Shown here one piece after another: positions 21,529 through 29,578 of a stretch of 64,000 nucleotides of DNA; the stretch's first letter is position 1; every line of letters starts with the position of its first letter. The position numbers were made by a program, and so were the translations under genes. The stretch is from Pseudomonas fluorescens (GTDB lineage: Bacteria; Pseudomonadota; Gammaproteobacteria; Pseudomonadales; Pseudomonadaceae), in the NCBI RefSeq assembly GCF_902497855.1, contig NZ_CABVHU010000002.1:372001-436000 (forward strand), in the 5' to 3' direction. The notes under the pieces are model-generated. The model had not been told where the DNA came from. It did not search any database and saw only the letters and a program-made list of their open reading frames with translations.

Positions 21529-22548
21529 ATGAAGTCGCGCATCTGGCGTTTGGCCGGAGTTGGTTTGCTGTGTGTCAGTGTCACCGCGCAATCGTTGGCC
21601 GATGAGCCGCAAAACCGGGGTCCCGACGGCGGACAACGGGGCTCGGATAGCCATCAGGGCAACAATCAGGGCCATGGCGGCAACAATCAGCCGCGCCCGC
21701 AAAATAATCAGCAACAAAATCAGCCGCGTGCACAGAACAACGACAACAGTCGTCAGTACGAGCACAACGGCCAGAATCAACAAAAGCGTCAGCCGCCCGA
21801 CTACAACAGCCCGGTGCGGCCGCCACCACCGCCGCCGCAGCTACCGGCCAACGACCTGCCGATTCAAGGCCGGCCGGACACCGTGCGCCAGAACCAACAA
21901 CCGCAGCGCGGCTACTATCAAGATGCTCCGCGGTACAACGACAACAACCCCCATTGGCAAAATAACGCTCCGCGCCCCGATGACCGTCGCTGGCCCGGCC
22001 GTCCGGACGGACATGGCAACGGCTGGGGCCCAGGCCCGCAGTACCGCCCCGGTCATGTGATCGATCGCTTCCCGGACCGCGACTACCGCGTGCCCTATGG
22101 TGGTCGGGACTATTTCTATTCCGGTGGCTACTGGTATCGCCCCCAGGGGCCGCGTTATGTCGTGGTGCAACCGCCGCGCGGGATTCGTGTCAGCTACCTG
22201 CCCGATTACGCCCGTGAAGTGTGGATCGGCGGTGCGCTGCTGTTCCTGGCGGCCGGTTCCTATTACGCCTATCAGGAGAGCACTCAGGATTACGTGGTGG
22301 TCGAGCCGCCCGTGCAGCCGCAACCGCAACCGGTCAGTCAGGGTTATGACGTAGTGGCGTATCCGGCCAACGGCCAGTCGCCGGAGCAGGTCAACCAGGA
22401 CGGTTACGAGTGCTATCAATACGCGGTGCAGCAGAGTGGCTTCAACCCACGGACGGCCACCTACCAGCCGGACCCGTCGGTGGTGCAAGTCTACCGCCAG
22501 GCCCAAGGCAACTGCCTGAGCAGTCGCGGTTATCAAGTCAACTACTGA
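21529..22548 (+). CDS. DUF6515 family exported protein, Asn/Gln/Pro-rich
   Basis: A 339-aa protein of unknown function. A signal peptide (about 1-24, ending VTAQSLADE) is followed by about 110 residues of low-complexity Asn, Gln, Gly and Pro (blocks such as NNQGHGGNNQ and NNQQQNQ). A conserved core with GRDYFYSGGYWYRPQGPRY and one hydrophobic segment (EVWIGGALLFLAAGSYYAY) comes next. The C-terminal module YECYQYAVQQSGFNP is typical of DUF6515-like proteins. I chose the ATG at 21529 with GAGGA at 21519-21523. Likely envelope-located. Its end overlaps the convergent cation transporter by 7 bp. Confidence 0.85.
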   Translation: MKSRIWRLAGVGLLCVSVTAQSLADEPQNRGPDGGQRGSDSHQGNNQGHGGNNQPRPQNNQQQNQPRAQNNDNSRQYEHNGQNQQKRQPPDYNSPVRPPPPPPQLPANDLPIQGRPDTVRQNQQPQRGYYQDAPRYNDNNPHWQNNAPRPDDRRWPGRPDGHGNGWGPGPQYRPGHVIDRFPDRDYRVPYGGRDYFYSGGYWYRPQGPRYVVVQPPRGIRVSYLPDYAREVWIGGALLFLAAGSYYAYQESTQDYVVVEPPVQPQPQPVSQGYDVVAYPANGQSPEQVNQDGYECYQYAVQQSGFNPRTATYQPDPSVVQVYRQAQGNCLSSRGYQVNY

Positions 22549-23438
22549 GCCCTGGCTGCCAGCACCACTTCCTGCGGGTCGGCGTGCACCAGCACTTCGG
22601 CTCGCGGATAAGCGGCGTGAATCGCATCGGCGGCCTGGTCGCTGATGCCGTGGGCGACTGACAGCGTCAACTCGCCCGGCAATTCCAGGTGCAATTGCAC
22701 AAACCACTGGTTACCGGACACCCGCGTGCGCAAGTCATGGGCGCCCAATACGCCCGGCACGCTGCAGGCCAGTTCGAGCATGTGCTGGCTGACATCCGGT
22801 GGCAGTTCTTCATCCATCAGCACCGTAAAACTTTCCCGGGCGATCTGAATCGCGCTCCAGAGAATGTAGGCGGCAATCCCCAGGCCGAACCAGGGGTCGA
22901 CCTGGTGCCAGCCAAACCCGGCCAGTACCAATGCCACCAGAATGCTGCCGTTGAGCAACAGGTCCGAACGGTAATGCAGGGAATCGGCACGCACCGCGGT
23001 GGAGCCGGTGGCCTTGACCACCCGATGTTGCAGCATCAGCAGCGCCAGGGTCAGCGCCAGGGAAAATATGATGACCCCGATGCTGATCCATGGCGCTCCC
23101 ACCGGTTCCGGATGTTTCAACCGGTCGACGGCCTGCAAGGCAATCAGCACCGCGCTACCGCCAATGAATAGCGCCTGTGCCATCCCCGCCAACGACTCGG
23201 CCTTGCCATGCCCGTACCGGTGATCCTCATCGGCGGGGCGCAAGGCGTAATGCACCGCCAGCAGGTTGAGCAGCGAGGTGACGCCGTCGAGGGCCGAATC
23301 GGTCAGCCCGGCGAGCATGCTCACCGAACCGCTCAACCACCAGGCGATGGCTTTGGCGACGATCAACGTACAGGCCACCGCCACCGAGGCACGGGTCGCC
23401 AGCCGCAGCAGGCGGGCGTGTTCGGAGCTGGAGATCAT
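22542..23438 (-). CDS. Cation diffusion facilitator (FieF-like)
   Basis: Inner-membrane proton-coupled exporter of divalent metals such as Fe(II) or Zn(II). It is 298 aa with six membrane helices and a cytosolic C-terminal ferredoxin-like domain (about 215-290). The metal-site motif GLTDSALDGVTSLLNLLAVHYALRPADEDHRYGHGKAE is that of FieF, with the DxxxD (TDSALD) and HRYGHGKAE elements. The partner HYRSDLLLN provides the second HxxxD. Metal identity is inferred from family resemblance only. Confidence 0.9.
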   Translation of the reverse strand: MISSSEHARLLRLATRASVAVACTLIVAKAIAWWLSGSVSMLAGLTDSALDGVTSLLNLLAVHYALRPADEDHRYGHGKAESLAGMAQALFIGGSAVLIALQAVDRLKHPEPVGAPWISIGVIIFSLALTLALLMLQHRVVKATGSTAVRADSLHYRSDLLLNGSILVALVLAGFGWHQVDPWFGLGIAAYILWSAIQIARESFTVLMDEELPPDVSQHMLELACSVPGVLGAHDLRTRVSGNQWFVQLHLELPGELTLSVAHGISDQAADAIHAAYPRAEVLVHADPQEVVLAARAQ

Positions 23439-23467
23439 AGGTGTGGCGTATCCTTTCAGTGCGCGAG

Positions 23468-23887
23468 TTATGCGGCGGGTTGCAGGCCGAACATCGCCAA
23501 TTGCTGGGCGCTGCCTTTGTGCTGGATCAGGCGTGGGTCGTCCAGCGGGAAGCTGCGGCCCAGTTCGGTTTCGAGAATAGTCTGCAACTTGTGGTTATCG
23601 ACCTTGCCGTCGGCACCGATAGCTTCCTGGAGTTTTTCCGGGGCCACCTGGGCGGTCTTGCCTGGCTCGAAGTAAATCGCGCCGGTGGCGAAGTCCACGG
23701 CAAAGGCAATCAGGCCGGGGATGATGTAGAACAGCAGGCCCACGGCGTCCAGCGCGGCAATGGCCGGGTCGATCTTGCCGTCGATCTGGCCACGACGGTC
23801 AGGGTAGAAAATCGAACCGCAGGCGCTGACCTGGGTCAGCAACGTCGCGATCAGTACACCGCCAATCAAGCGAAAGGGAGCACGCAT
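23468..23887 (-). CDS. Conserved lipoprotein, YceK-like
   Basis: A 139-aa protein with a lipoprotein signal peptide; the lipobox is VSAC with the lipidated Cys at about residue 23. The mature part begins CGSIFYPDRRGQIDGKIDPA and has one hydrophobic stretch (LLFYIIPGLIAFAVDFATGAIYF), similar in layout to YceK/DUF1375 lipoproteins. It ends with a charged, helical tail. Function is unknown. It follows the cation transporter locus but reads from its own promoter near 23900. Confidence 0.78.
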   Translation of the reverse strand: MRAPFRLIGGVLIATLLTQVSACGSIFYPDRRGQIDGKIDPAIAALDAVGLLFYIIPGLIAFAVDFATGAIYFEPGKTAQVAPEKLQEAIGADGKVDNHKLQTILETELGRSFPLDDPRLIQHKGSAQQLAMFGLQPAA

Positions 23888-23982
23888 AAGGAAATCTCCT
23901 GGGTAATTTCAAAACGAAAAGGCGCCTATATGAATTAGGACCCTGATAAACGCCGGGCAGTTCGCCGTTATACTCGGCGCGG

Positions 23983-24239
23983 CAGGGCGTGCCCACAGTA
24001 AATTGCGGCCGCGTCTCACCCCCACTGGAATAGCTGAGGATTGATGTTGTTTTTTCCAGATCGACAACTCGTAATGGCTGATGGATGTTATCGGGGTTCG
24101 GCCCTCCGGGCTGAAGCTGTGGACGCGCCATGCTGCGTTGCGGGACTTGGCAAGGAAACGACCCTTACCCGCGTCCCGCGCCTTGCCTGGCACGTCCACA
24201 ACTTCAACGCGACTCGCAATTTACTGTGGGCACGCCCTG
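23983..24239. mobile_element. MITE-like nested palindromic element before hrpB
   Basis: A 257-bp element bounded by a perfect 25-bp inverted repeat (23983-24007 and 24215-24239). Inside it lies a second inverted repeat of 21 bp with three mismatches (24110-24130 and 24188-24208), and a hairpin TTCGGCCC-TCC-GGGCTGAA near 24098-24116. It encodes nothing plausible. No clear target duplication is seen at its ends. The hrpB ribosome binding site (GGAG, 24241-24244) starts immediately after it. A mobile origin is inferred from structure only. Confidence 0.55.
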
Positions 24240-24249
24240 TGGAGCCAGC

Positions 24250-26766
24250 ATGATTTCTTTGCCGATTGATGAAGTTTTACCCGCCCTGCGTGAAGCCTTG
24301 GCTACACGCGACGAAGCCGTGCTCGAAGCACCGCCCGGTGCCGGTAAGACCACCCGCGTGCCTTTGGCCTTGCTCAACGAGCCCTGGCTGGCCGGGCAGA
24401 CCATTCTGATGCTCGAACCACGCCGGTTGGCCGCGCGGGCGGCGGCGGAGCGGCTGGCCAGTGAGCTCGGTGAGAAAGTCGGCGAAACCGTTGGCTATCG
24501 CATCCGGCTGGACAGCAAAGTCGGCCCCAACACCCGCATTGAAGTGGTCACCGAAGGCATTCTCACCCGCCGTTTGCAGGACGACCCGGCGCTTGAAGGC
24601 GTGGGCCTGCTGATCTTCGATGAATTCCACGAACGCAGCCTCGATGCCGACCTGGCGTTGGCCCTGAGCCTGAATGGCCGGGAATTGTTTCGCGACGATC
24701 AGCCGCTGAAAATCCTCTTGATGTCGGCAACCCTGGAAGGCGAACGCCTTGCCGGGCTGCTCGATGACGCGCCGATCCTGCGCAGCGAAGGGCGCATGTA
24801 CCCAGTGGCGATGCGCTGGGGCCGGCCGTTCCAGCCTGGCGAGTTCATTGAACCGCGCCTGGTGCAGACCATTCTTGACGCCTTGAACGATGAAACCGGC
24901 AGTGTGCTGGTGTTTTTGCCGGGCCAGGCGGAAATCCGTCGGGTGCATCAACAACTGGCCGATGCGTTGGGTGAAAGCACGCAAGTGTTGCTCTGCCCAT
25001 TGCACGGTGAGCTGGACCTGGCGGCCCAGCGCGCTGCCATCGATCCAGCCCCGGCAGGCCAACGCAAAGTGGTGCTGGCGACCAACATTGCCGAGACCAG
25101 CCTGACCATCGACGGCGTGCGCGTGGTGATCGATGCCGGCTTGGCGCGAGTGCCGCGGTTCGATCCCGGCAGCGGCATGACCCGGCTCGACACCCAGCGC
25201 ATCTCCCGGGCCAGCGCCACGCAACGCGCGGGCCGGGCAGGGCGGTTGGAGCCAGGCGTGTGTTATCGATTGTGGTCGCAGGATCAGCATGAACAATTGG
25301 CGGCCTATGCCAGTGCGGAAATTCTCTCGGCGGACCTCGCCGGCCTGGCCTTGCAACTGGGTCGCTGGGGGGTGGCACCGGGGCAACTGGTGTGGCTCGA
25401 TGTGCCGCCGGCCGCCGCTTATGCACAGGCCCAGGACTTGCTTGAGCGCCTGGGCGCCCTGGACGGTGACGCGCTGACCCGTCACGGCCAGGCCATGGCC
25501 GAACTGCCGGCGCATCCGCGTATCGCGCATTTGCTGTTGCGCGGTCAGGCACTCGGCCTGGCCGACATGGCGTGCGATGTCGCGGCACTGCTCGGCGAGC
25601 GGGATATCTTGCGCGGCGCCGGGGCGGATCTGCACAGTCGGTTGGCGCTGTTGTCCGGCGAAGAACGCGCCGCACGCGGCGCCCAGGGCGGGGTGCAACG
25701 GGCCCGGCAACTGGCGCGGCAGTATCGCGGTTACCTGCGGGGCAAGGCAGCGCAGCCGGTCAGCGATCCGGATCATCCGCGCTGGCTCGGCGCGTTGCTG
25801 GCGCTGGCTTATCCGGATCGGGTTGCGCAACAGCGCCGGGCCGGTGGCGCGGAGTATCGTCTGGCCAACGGTCGTGCGGCGCTGTTCGCCGAAGCCGACA
25901 GCTTGATGAAGCAGCCCTGGCTGGTGATCGCCGATCTCGGCAGTCGTCAGGGCCAGCGTGAGGAACGGATTTACCTGGCGGCGGATTTCGATCCGGCGCT
26001 GTTCGACTCGGTATTGGCGGAGCAAGTGCGCTGTGTCGATCAACTGGATTGGGATGAACGCGAAGGCGTGTTGCGCGCCGAACGCCAACGCAAGGTCGGG
26101 GAACTGATCCTCAGCCGTGAACCCCTGACCGGCCTCGATGAAAACGCCCGCAGCCAGGCACTGGTGAATCTGGTGCGGCGCAAGGGCCTGGAACTGTTGC
26201 CGTGGACCCCGCCGTTGCGTCAGTGGCAGGCACGGGTGGCGTTGTTGCGGCAGTTGGACCTTGGCGGCAAGGCCGAGAGTGAATGGCCGGATGTCAGCGA
26301 CGCCGCCCTGCTCAAGAACCTTGAACACTGGCTGATGCCGTACCTGGGCAAAGTCTCGCGGCTCAGTCACTTCGCCAATCTGGACCTGTCGAGCATTGTG
26401 CATAACCTGTTGCCGTGGCCGCTGCCGCAACGGCTCGATGAGCTGGCGCCGCATCATTTGAGCGTACCCTCGGGATCGTCGATTCGCCTGGATTACAGCG
26501 AGCAGCCGCCGATTCTGGCGGTGCGTTTGCAGGAGCTGTTTGGTCTGGCTGACACCCCGCGCATTGCCGGTGGCCGGCAAGTGGTCAAGTTGCACCTGTT
26601 GTCCCCGGCGCGGCGGCCGGTGCAGGTGACCCAGGACCTGGCGAATTTCTGGCGCAGCACCTATGCCGAGGTGAAGAAGGATTTGAAGGGGCGGTATCCG
26701 AAGCACTACTGGCCGGATGATCCGCTGGTGGCCGAGGCGACGGCGCGGATCAAACCCCGCAAATAA
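24250..26766 (+). CDS. hrpB: ATP-dependent RNA helicase HrpB
   Basis: DEAH/RHA-type helicase of 838 aa. Motif I is APPGAGKTTRVP (about residues 30-41), motif II is DEFH in LIFDEFHERSLDADLAL, motif III is SAT, and motif VI is QRAGRAGRLEPGVCYRLW. The HA2 and C-terminal HrpB domains follow (LRQWQARVALLRQLD; GRYPKHYWPDDPL at the end). I chose the ATG at 24250 because it has GGAG at 24241-24244. The open frame further upstream reads through the palindromic element and is not real. Cellular role in E. coli and pseudomonads is poorly defined. Confidence 0.94.
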   Translation: MISLPIDEVLPALREALATRDEAVLEAPPGAGKTTRVPLALLNEPWLAGQTILMLEPRRLAARAAAERLASELGEKVGETVGYRIRLDSKVGPNTRIEVVTEGILTRRLQDDPALEGVGLLIFDEFHERSLDADLALALSLNGRELFRDDQPLKILLMSATLEGERLAGLLDDAPILRSEGRMYPVAMRWGRPFQPGEFIEPRLVQTILDALNDETGSVLVFLPGQAEIRRVHQQLADALGESTQVLLCPLHGELDLAAQRAAIDPAPAGQRKVVLATNIAETSLTIDGVRVVIDAGLARVPRFDPGSGMTRLDTQRISRASATQRAGRAGRLEPGVCYRLWSQDQHEQLAAYASAEILSADLAGLALQLGRWGVAPGQLVWLDVPPAAAYAQAQDLLERLGALDGDALTRHGQAMAELPAHPRIAHLLLRGQALGLADMACDVAALLGERDILRGAGADLHSRLALLSGEERAARGAQGGVQRARQLARQYRGYLRGKAAQPVSDPDHPRWLGALLALAYPDRVAQQRRAGGAEYRLANGRAALFAEADSLMKQPWLVIADLGSRQGQREERIYLAADFDPALFDSVLAEQVRCVDQLDWDEREGVLRAERQRKVGELILSREPLTGLDENARSQALVNLVRRKGLELLPWTPPLRQWQARVALLRQLDLGGKAESEWPDVSDAALLKNLEHWLMPYLGKVSRLSHFANLDLSSIVHNLLPWPLPQRLDELAPHHLSVPSGSSIRLDYSEQPPILAVRLQELFGLADTPRIAGGRQVVKLHLLSPARRPVQVTQDLANFWRSTYAEVKKDLKGRYPKHYWPDDPLVAEATARIKPRK

Positions 26767-26802
26767 TCCCGCCAGTACCGCCTGACCGGCTGGAACACAA
26801 CT

Positions 26803-26904
26803 CTGTAGGAGCTGGCTTGTCGGATCGCCGCACCGCAGCGAAGGCGCCCGAAAGATCGACGCAAATCTCAAGGATGCCTTCGCCGGCAAGCCGGCTCCTA
26901 CAGG
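26803..26904. repeat. REPIN with one enlarged REP arm
   Basis: The left REP reads GGAGCTGGCTTG, then an inserted stretch TCGGATCGCCGCACCG, then CAGCGAAGG, so its hairpin loop is enlarged compared with the normal arm. The right REP is a normal CCGGCTTGCCGG-type copy. The same enlarged arm recurs in the REPIN at 63093-63200. Confidence 0.85.
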
Positions 26905-27827
26905 GTGTTGTGTGATTTTTCGGCCTTCGCGGTGAGTTGCTCCCTGCAGTAATCGGCAAACAACTGCGCCGGTTTGGTCAGTTGCCCACGCTTGAGCCAC
27001 GCCGCCACCAACCCCGAGCCCGTGACGTCTTCGACGATGTCCACGCACACCACGTTCTTCCCGTCATAGGTGCACTCCGAATGCGGCCGGGTGACCAGGA
27101 TCGAAAAGCCGAATCCTTGCCCGACCATCCCCCGCACCATCTCGATCGACGGCGAACTGAAGGCAATGTGCGGCGTCAGGCCCAACTCTTCGAACAGGCT
27201 GACGAAGTAGGTCCGGCTCGGTTGCACATCGAGCAGAATCATCGGCTCCAGGCACAGGTCGCGCAAAGACACTTGCTTGAGCCCGGCAAAACGGTGATCC
27301 GCCGGCAGCAACGCGTAAGGGCGTTGCGCCGGCATCAGCGGCTCGGTCTGGATGGTGGCGTCGAGGTCGTGTTCGTACAGGATCGCCAAGTCGAAAGTGC
27401 CCGAGGTCAGGCCTTGCACCAGCTCTTGCTGCTCGCCGTCGCGAATGCGGATTTTCACCCCCGGGTACAGTGCCGAGAATCCGGCAATCAACTGCGGCAG
27501 GTACAGCGGTGCGACCGTTTCGAAGCAGCCGATATCGATTTGTCCGGCCACCACGTCGTTATCGGCCAAGGCGTTCTGTTCGAACTCCTTGGCCATGCGC
27601 AGCAGTTCCTGGGCCTTGCGGTAGAAGCGCGCACCGCTGGGGGTCAGGGACACGCCCTGGGCGTGATGGCGGATCAGCAATTGCACGCCGAAGCTGTCTT
27701 CCAGGCCTTTGATCGCCGTGGAGATCGCCGGCTGGGCGATGTACAGCTTGCGTGAAGCCTCGGCCACGCTGCCGCATTCGACGGTGGTGATGAAGTATTT
27801 CAGTTGACGCAGGTTATAGGCAGCCAC
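26898..27827 (-). CDS. LysR family transcriptional regulator
   Basis: Regulator of about 309 aa with an N-terminal winged helix (NLRQLKYFITTVECGSVAEASRKLYIAQPAIS) and a periplasmic-binding-like effector domain. I prefer the GTG at 27827 because GAGG lies 6 nt before it and LysR proteins start at this distance from the helix-turn-helix. The ATG at 27857 is the alternative. It is divergent from the aldehyde dehydrogenase gene, the classical arrangement for a LysR regulator and its target. Its last bases overlap the end of a REPIN. Confidence 0.88.
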   Translation of the reverse strand: MAAYNLRQLKYFITTVECGSVAEASRKLYIAQPAISTAIKGLEDSFGVQLLIRHHAQGVSLTPSGARFYRKAQELLRMAKEFEQNALADNDVVAGQIDIGCFETVAPLYLPQLIAGFSALYPGVKIRIRDGEQQELVQGLTSGTFDLAILYEHDLDATIQTEPLMPAQRPYALLPADHRFAGLKQVSLRDLCLEPMILLDVQPSRTYFVSLFEELGLTPHIAFSSPSIEMVRGMVGQGFGFSILVTRPHSECTYDGKNVVCVDIVEDVTGSGLVAAWLKRGQLTKPAQLFADYCREQLTAKAEKSHNTL

Positions 27828-27951
27828 GGCAAACCTCGGGGCGGATGGATTCGACATCCAGGCAAATTTCGCGCCGACTGCATCCGTTCTGACGACGGTG
27901 TTGTTGTGCCTGAACAATAACCATATACCGCCCGGCCGGGGAGATTGGCTG

Positions 27952-28019
27952 CCCAGTTTTTTCATGGTCTGCGAAGACATTTTTACTATTTTTCCTCGAC
28001 ACGGGCCTGGGCCACCATC
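27952..28019 (+). promoter_or_regulatory. Repeated regulatory element, copy A
   Basis: A 68-bp stretch that matches 31154-31221 at 50 of 68 positions without gaps. It begins with CCCAGTTTTTTCAT and ends with GGGCCTGGGCCACCATC. It lies between the LysR gene and the aldehyde dehydrogenase, ending 19 bp before the ATG. It probably contains the promoter or operator of the divergent pair. Confidence 0.6.
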
Positions 28020-28038
28020 CGATACACAAGAAAAGCCC

Positions 28039-29547
28039 ATGGAGCATCTGAACGTGTTCGAGCTTGCATATTGGCAAAACAAAGCCGCTGCGCTGCAGTT
28101 TCCCGATCAGGCCGTGATCGACGGCAAACCCCGTGCGGCTCAGTCGGGGCAGACCTTCACCGCGGTCAACCCCGCCACCGGCCAGTGCCTGGCCAACGTG
28201 TCCGCTTGCGGCGATGAAGACGTGGACGCTGCGGTATGCAATGCGCGGCACGTGTTCGAAGCCGGCACCTGGTCTGCGCGTTCGCCGAGCGAGCGTAAAC
28301 AAGTGCTGCTGCGCTTGGCTGATCTGATCATGGATAACCGCGAAGAACTGGCGCTGCTCGATTCGCTGAGCATGGGCAAACCGGTGATGGACGCCTACCA
28401 CATCGACGTGCCAGGCGCCGCCGGGGTGTTTCGCTGGTATGCCGAAAGCCTCGACAAACTCTACGACCAGATCGCCCCCAGCGCGCCGAATGTGTTGGCG
28501 ACCATCACCCGCGAAGCGCTGGGTGTGGTCGCAGCAGTCGTGCCGTGGAATTTCCCGCTGGACATGGCCGCGTGGAAACTCGCTCCAGCGTTGGCGGCAG
28601 GTAATTCGGTGATCCTCAAACCCGCCGAGCAATCACCGTTCTCCGCCCTGCGTCTGGCCGAGCTGGCGCTGGAGGCCGGCTTGCCGGCAGGCGTATTGAA
28701 CGTGCTGCCGGGCCTCGGCGAGCAGACCGGCAAAGCCCTCGGTTTGCACCCGGACGTCGATTGCCTGGTGTTCACCGGCTCCACCGAAGTCGGTAAATAT
28801 TTCATGCAGTACTCCGCACAATCGAACCTCAAGCAGGTGTGGCTGGAGTGCGGCGGCAAGAGCGCCAACCTGGTGTTCGCCGATTGCCAGGATCTGGATC
28901 TGGCCGCGGAGAAAGCGGCATTCGGTATCTTCTTCAACCAGGGCGAAGTCTGCTCGGCCAACTCGCGGTTGCTGGTCGAGCGCTCGATTCATGATGAATT
29001 CGTCGAACGCCTCAAGGTGCAGGCCGAGCGCTGGCGGCCGGGTGATCCACTGGACCCGTCGAGCAGCGCCGGGGCAATCGTCGACAGCCGTCAGACCGCG
29101 CGCATCATGAAGTTCATCGAGCAGGCCGGATGTCAGGGGGCGACAAAAGTGTGCGGTGGCCGGCAATCGATCTTCAACGGCTCCGACAACTTCATCCAGC
29201 CAACGATTTTCACTGGCGTGAGCCCCGATATGTCGCTGTTTCGCGACGAAGTCTTCGGCCCGGTGCTGGCCGTCACGGCCTTCGATGACGAGGCCCAGGC
29301 CTTGCAACTGGCCAACGACAGCGTCTACGGTCTGGCTGCCTCGCTGTGGACTGACGACCTCAACCGCGCGCACCGCGTGGCGCGGCAATTGCGAGCGGGC
29401 ACAGTGTCAGTCAACAGCGTCGATGCGCTGGATGTGACGGTGCCTTTCGGCGGCGGCAAACAGTCCGGTTTCGGCCGCGACCTGTCGCTGCACTCACTCG
29501 ATAAATACACCCAGTTGAAGACCACTTGGTTTCAGCTGCGCTCATAA
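28039..29547 (+). CDS. Aldehyde dehydrogenase, PuuC/KauB type
   Basis: NAD(P)-dependent aldehyde dehydrogenase of 502 aa. Catalytic residues are visible: C305 in NQGEVCSANSRLLVE and E270 in WLECGGKSANLVF. The cofactor segment VVPWNFPLDMAAWKLAPALAAGNSVILKPAEQSP and the FTGSTEVGK turn are present. It resembles the aminoaldehyde dehydrogenases that oxidise gamma-aminobutyraldehyde-type products of polyamine breakdown. The next gene is an aminotransferase, 31 bp downstream, so the pair probably converts an amine to the acid through the aldehyde. The substrate is not known. Confidence 0.92.
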   Translation: MEHLNVFELAYWQNKAAALQFPDQAVIDGKPRAAQSGQTFTAVNPATGQCLANVSACGDEDVDAAVCNARHVFEAGTWSARSPSERKQVLLRLADLIMDNREELALLDSLSMGKPVMDAYHIDVPGAAGVFRWYAESLDKLYDQIAPSAPNVLATITREALGVVAAVVPWNFPLDMAAWKLAPALAAGNSVILKPAEQSPFSALRLAELALEAGLPAGVLNVLPGLGEQTGKALGLHPDVDCLVFTGSTEVGKYFMQYSAQSNLKQVWLECGGKSANLVFADCQDLDLAAEKAAFGIFFNQGEVCSANSRLLVERSIHDEFVERLKVQAERWRPGDPLDPSSSAGAIVDSRQTARIMKFIEQAGCQGATKVCGGRQSIFNGSDNFIQPTIFTGVSPDMSLFRDEVFGPVLAVTAFDDEAQALQLANDSVYGLAASLWTDDLNRAHRVARQLRAGTVSVNSVDALDVTVPFGGGKQSGFGRDLSLHSLDKYTQLKTTWFQLRS

Positions 29548-29578
29548 CAGCCGCTAATAACAAAACGGAGAACTGGCG

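Noticed and set aside
23468..23887. Assignment of the small lipoprotein as polyribonucleotide nucleotidyltransferase, a label I recall from some databases
   Set aside because: The protein is 139 aa with a lipobox and has no RNase PH, KH or S1 domain, so that name would be wrong.
24277..27048. A 923-codon open frame on the minus strand opposite hrpB
   Set aside because: It is fully antisense to a clear helicase gene. Such long shadows arise from biased third positions in GC-rich genomes, and its translation shows no domain.
28000..28020. Sigma-54 type promoter in GGGCCTGGGCC before the aldehyde dehydrogenase
   Set aside because: It lacks the GG-N10-GC pair at correct -24/-12 spacing, and no sigma-54 activator gene is near.
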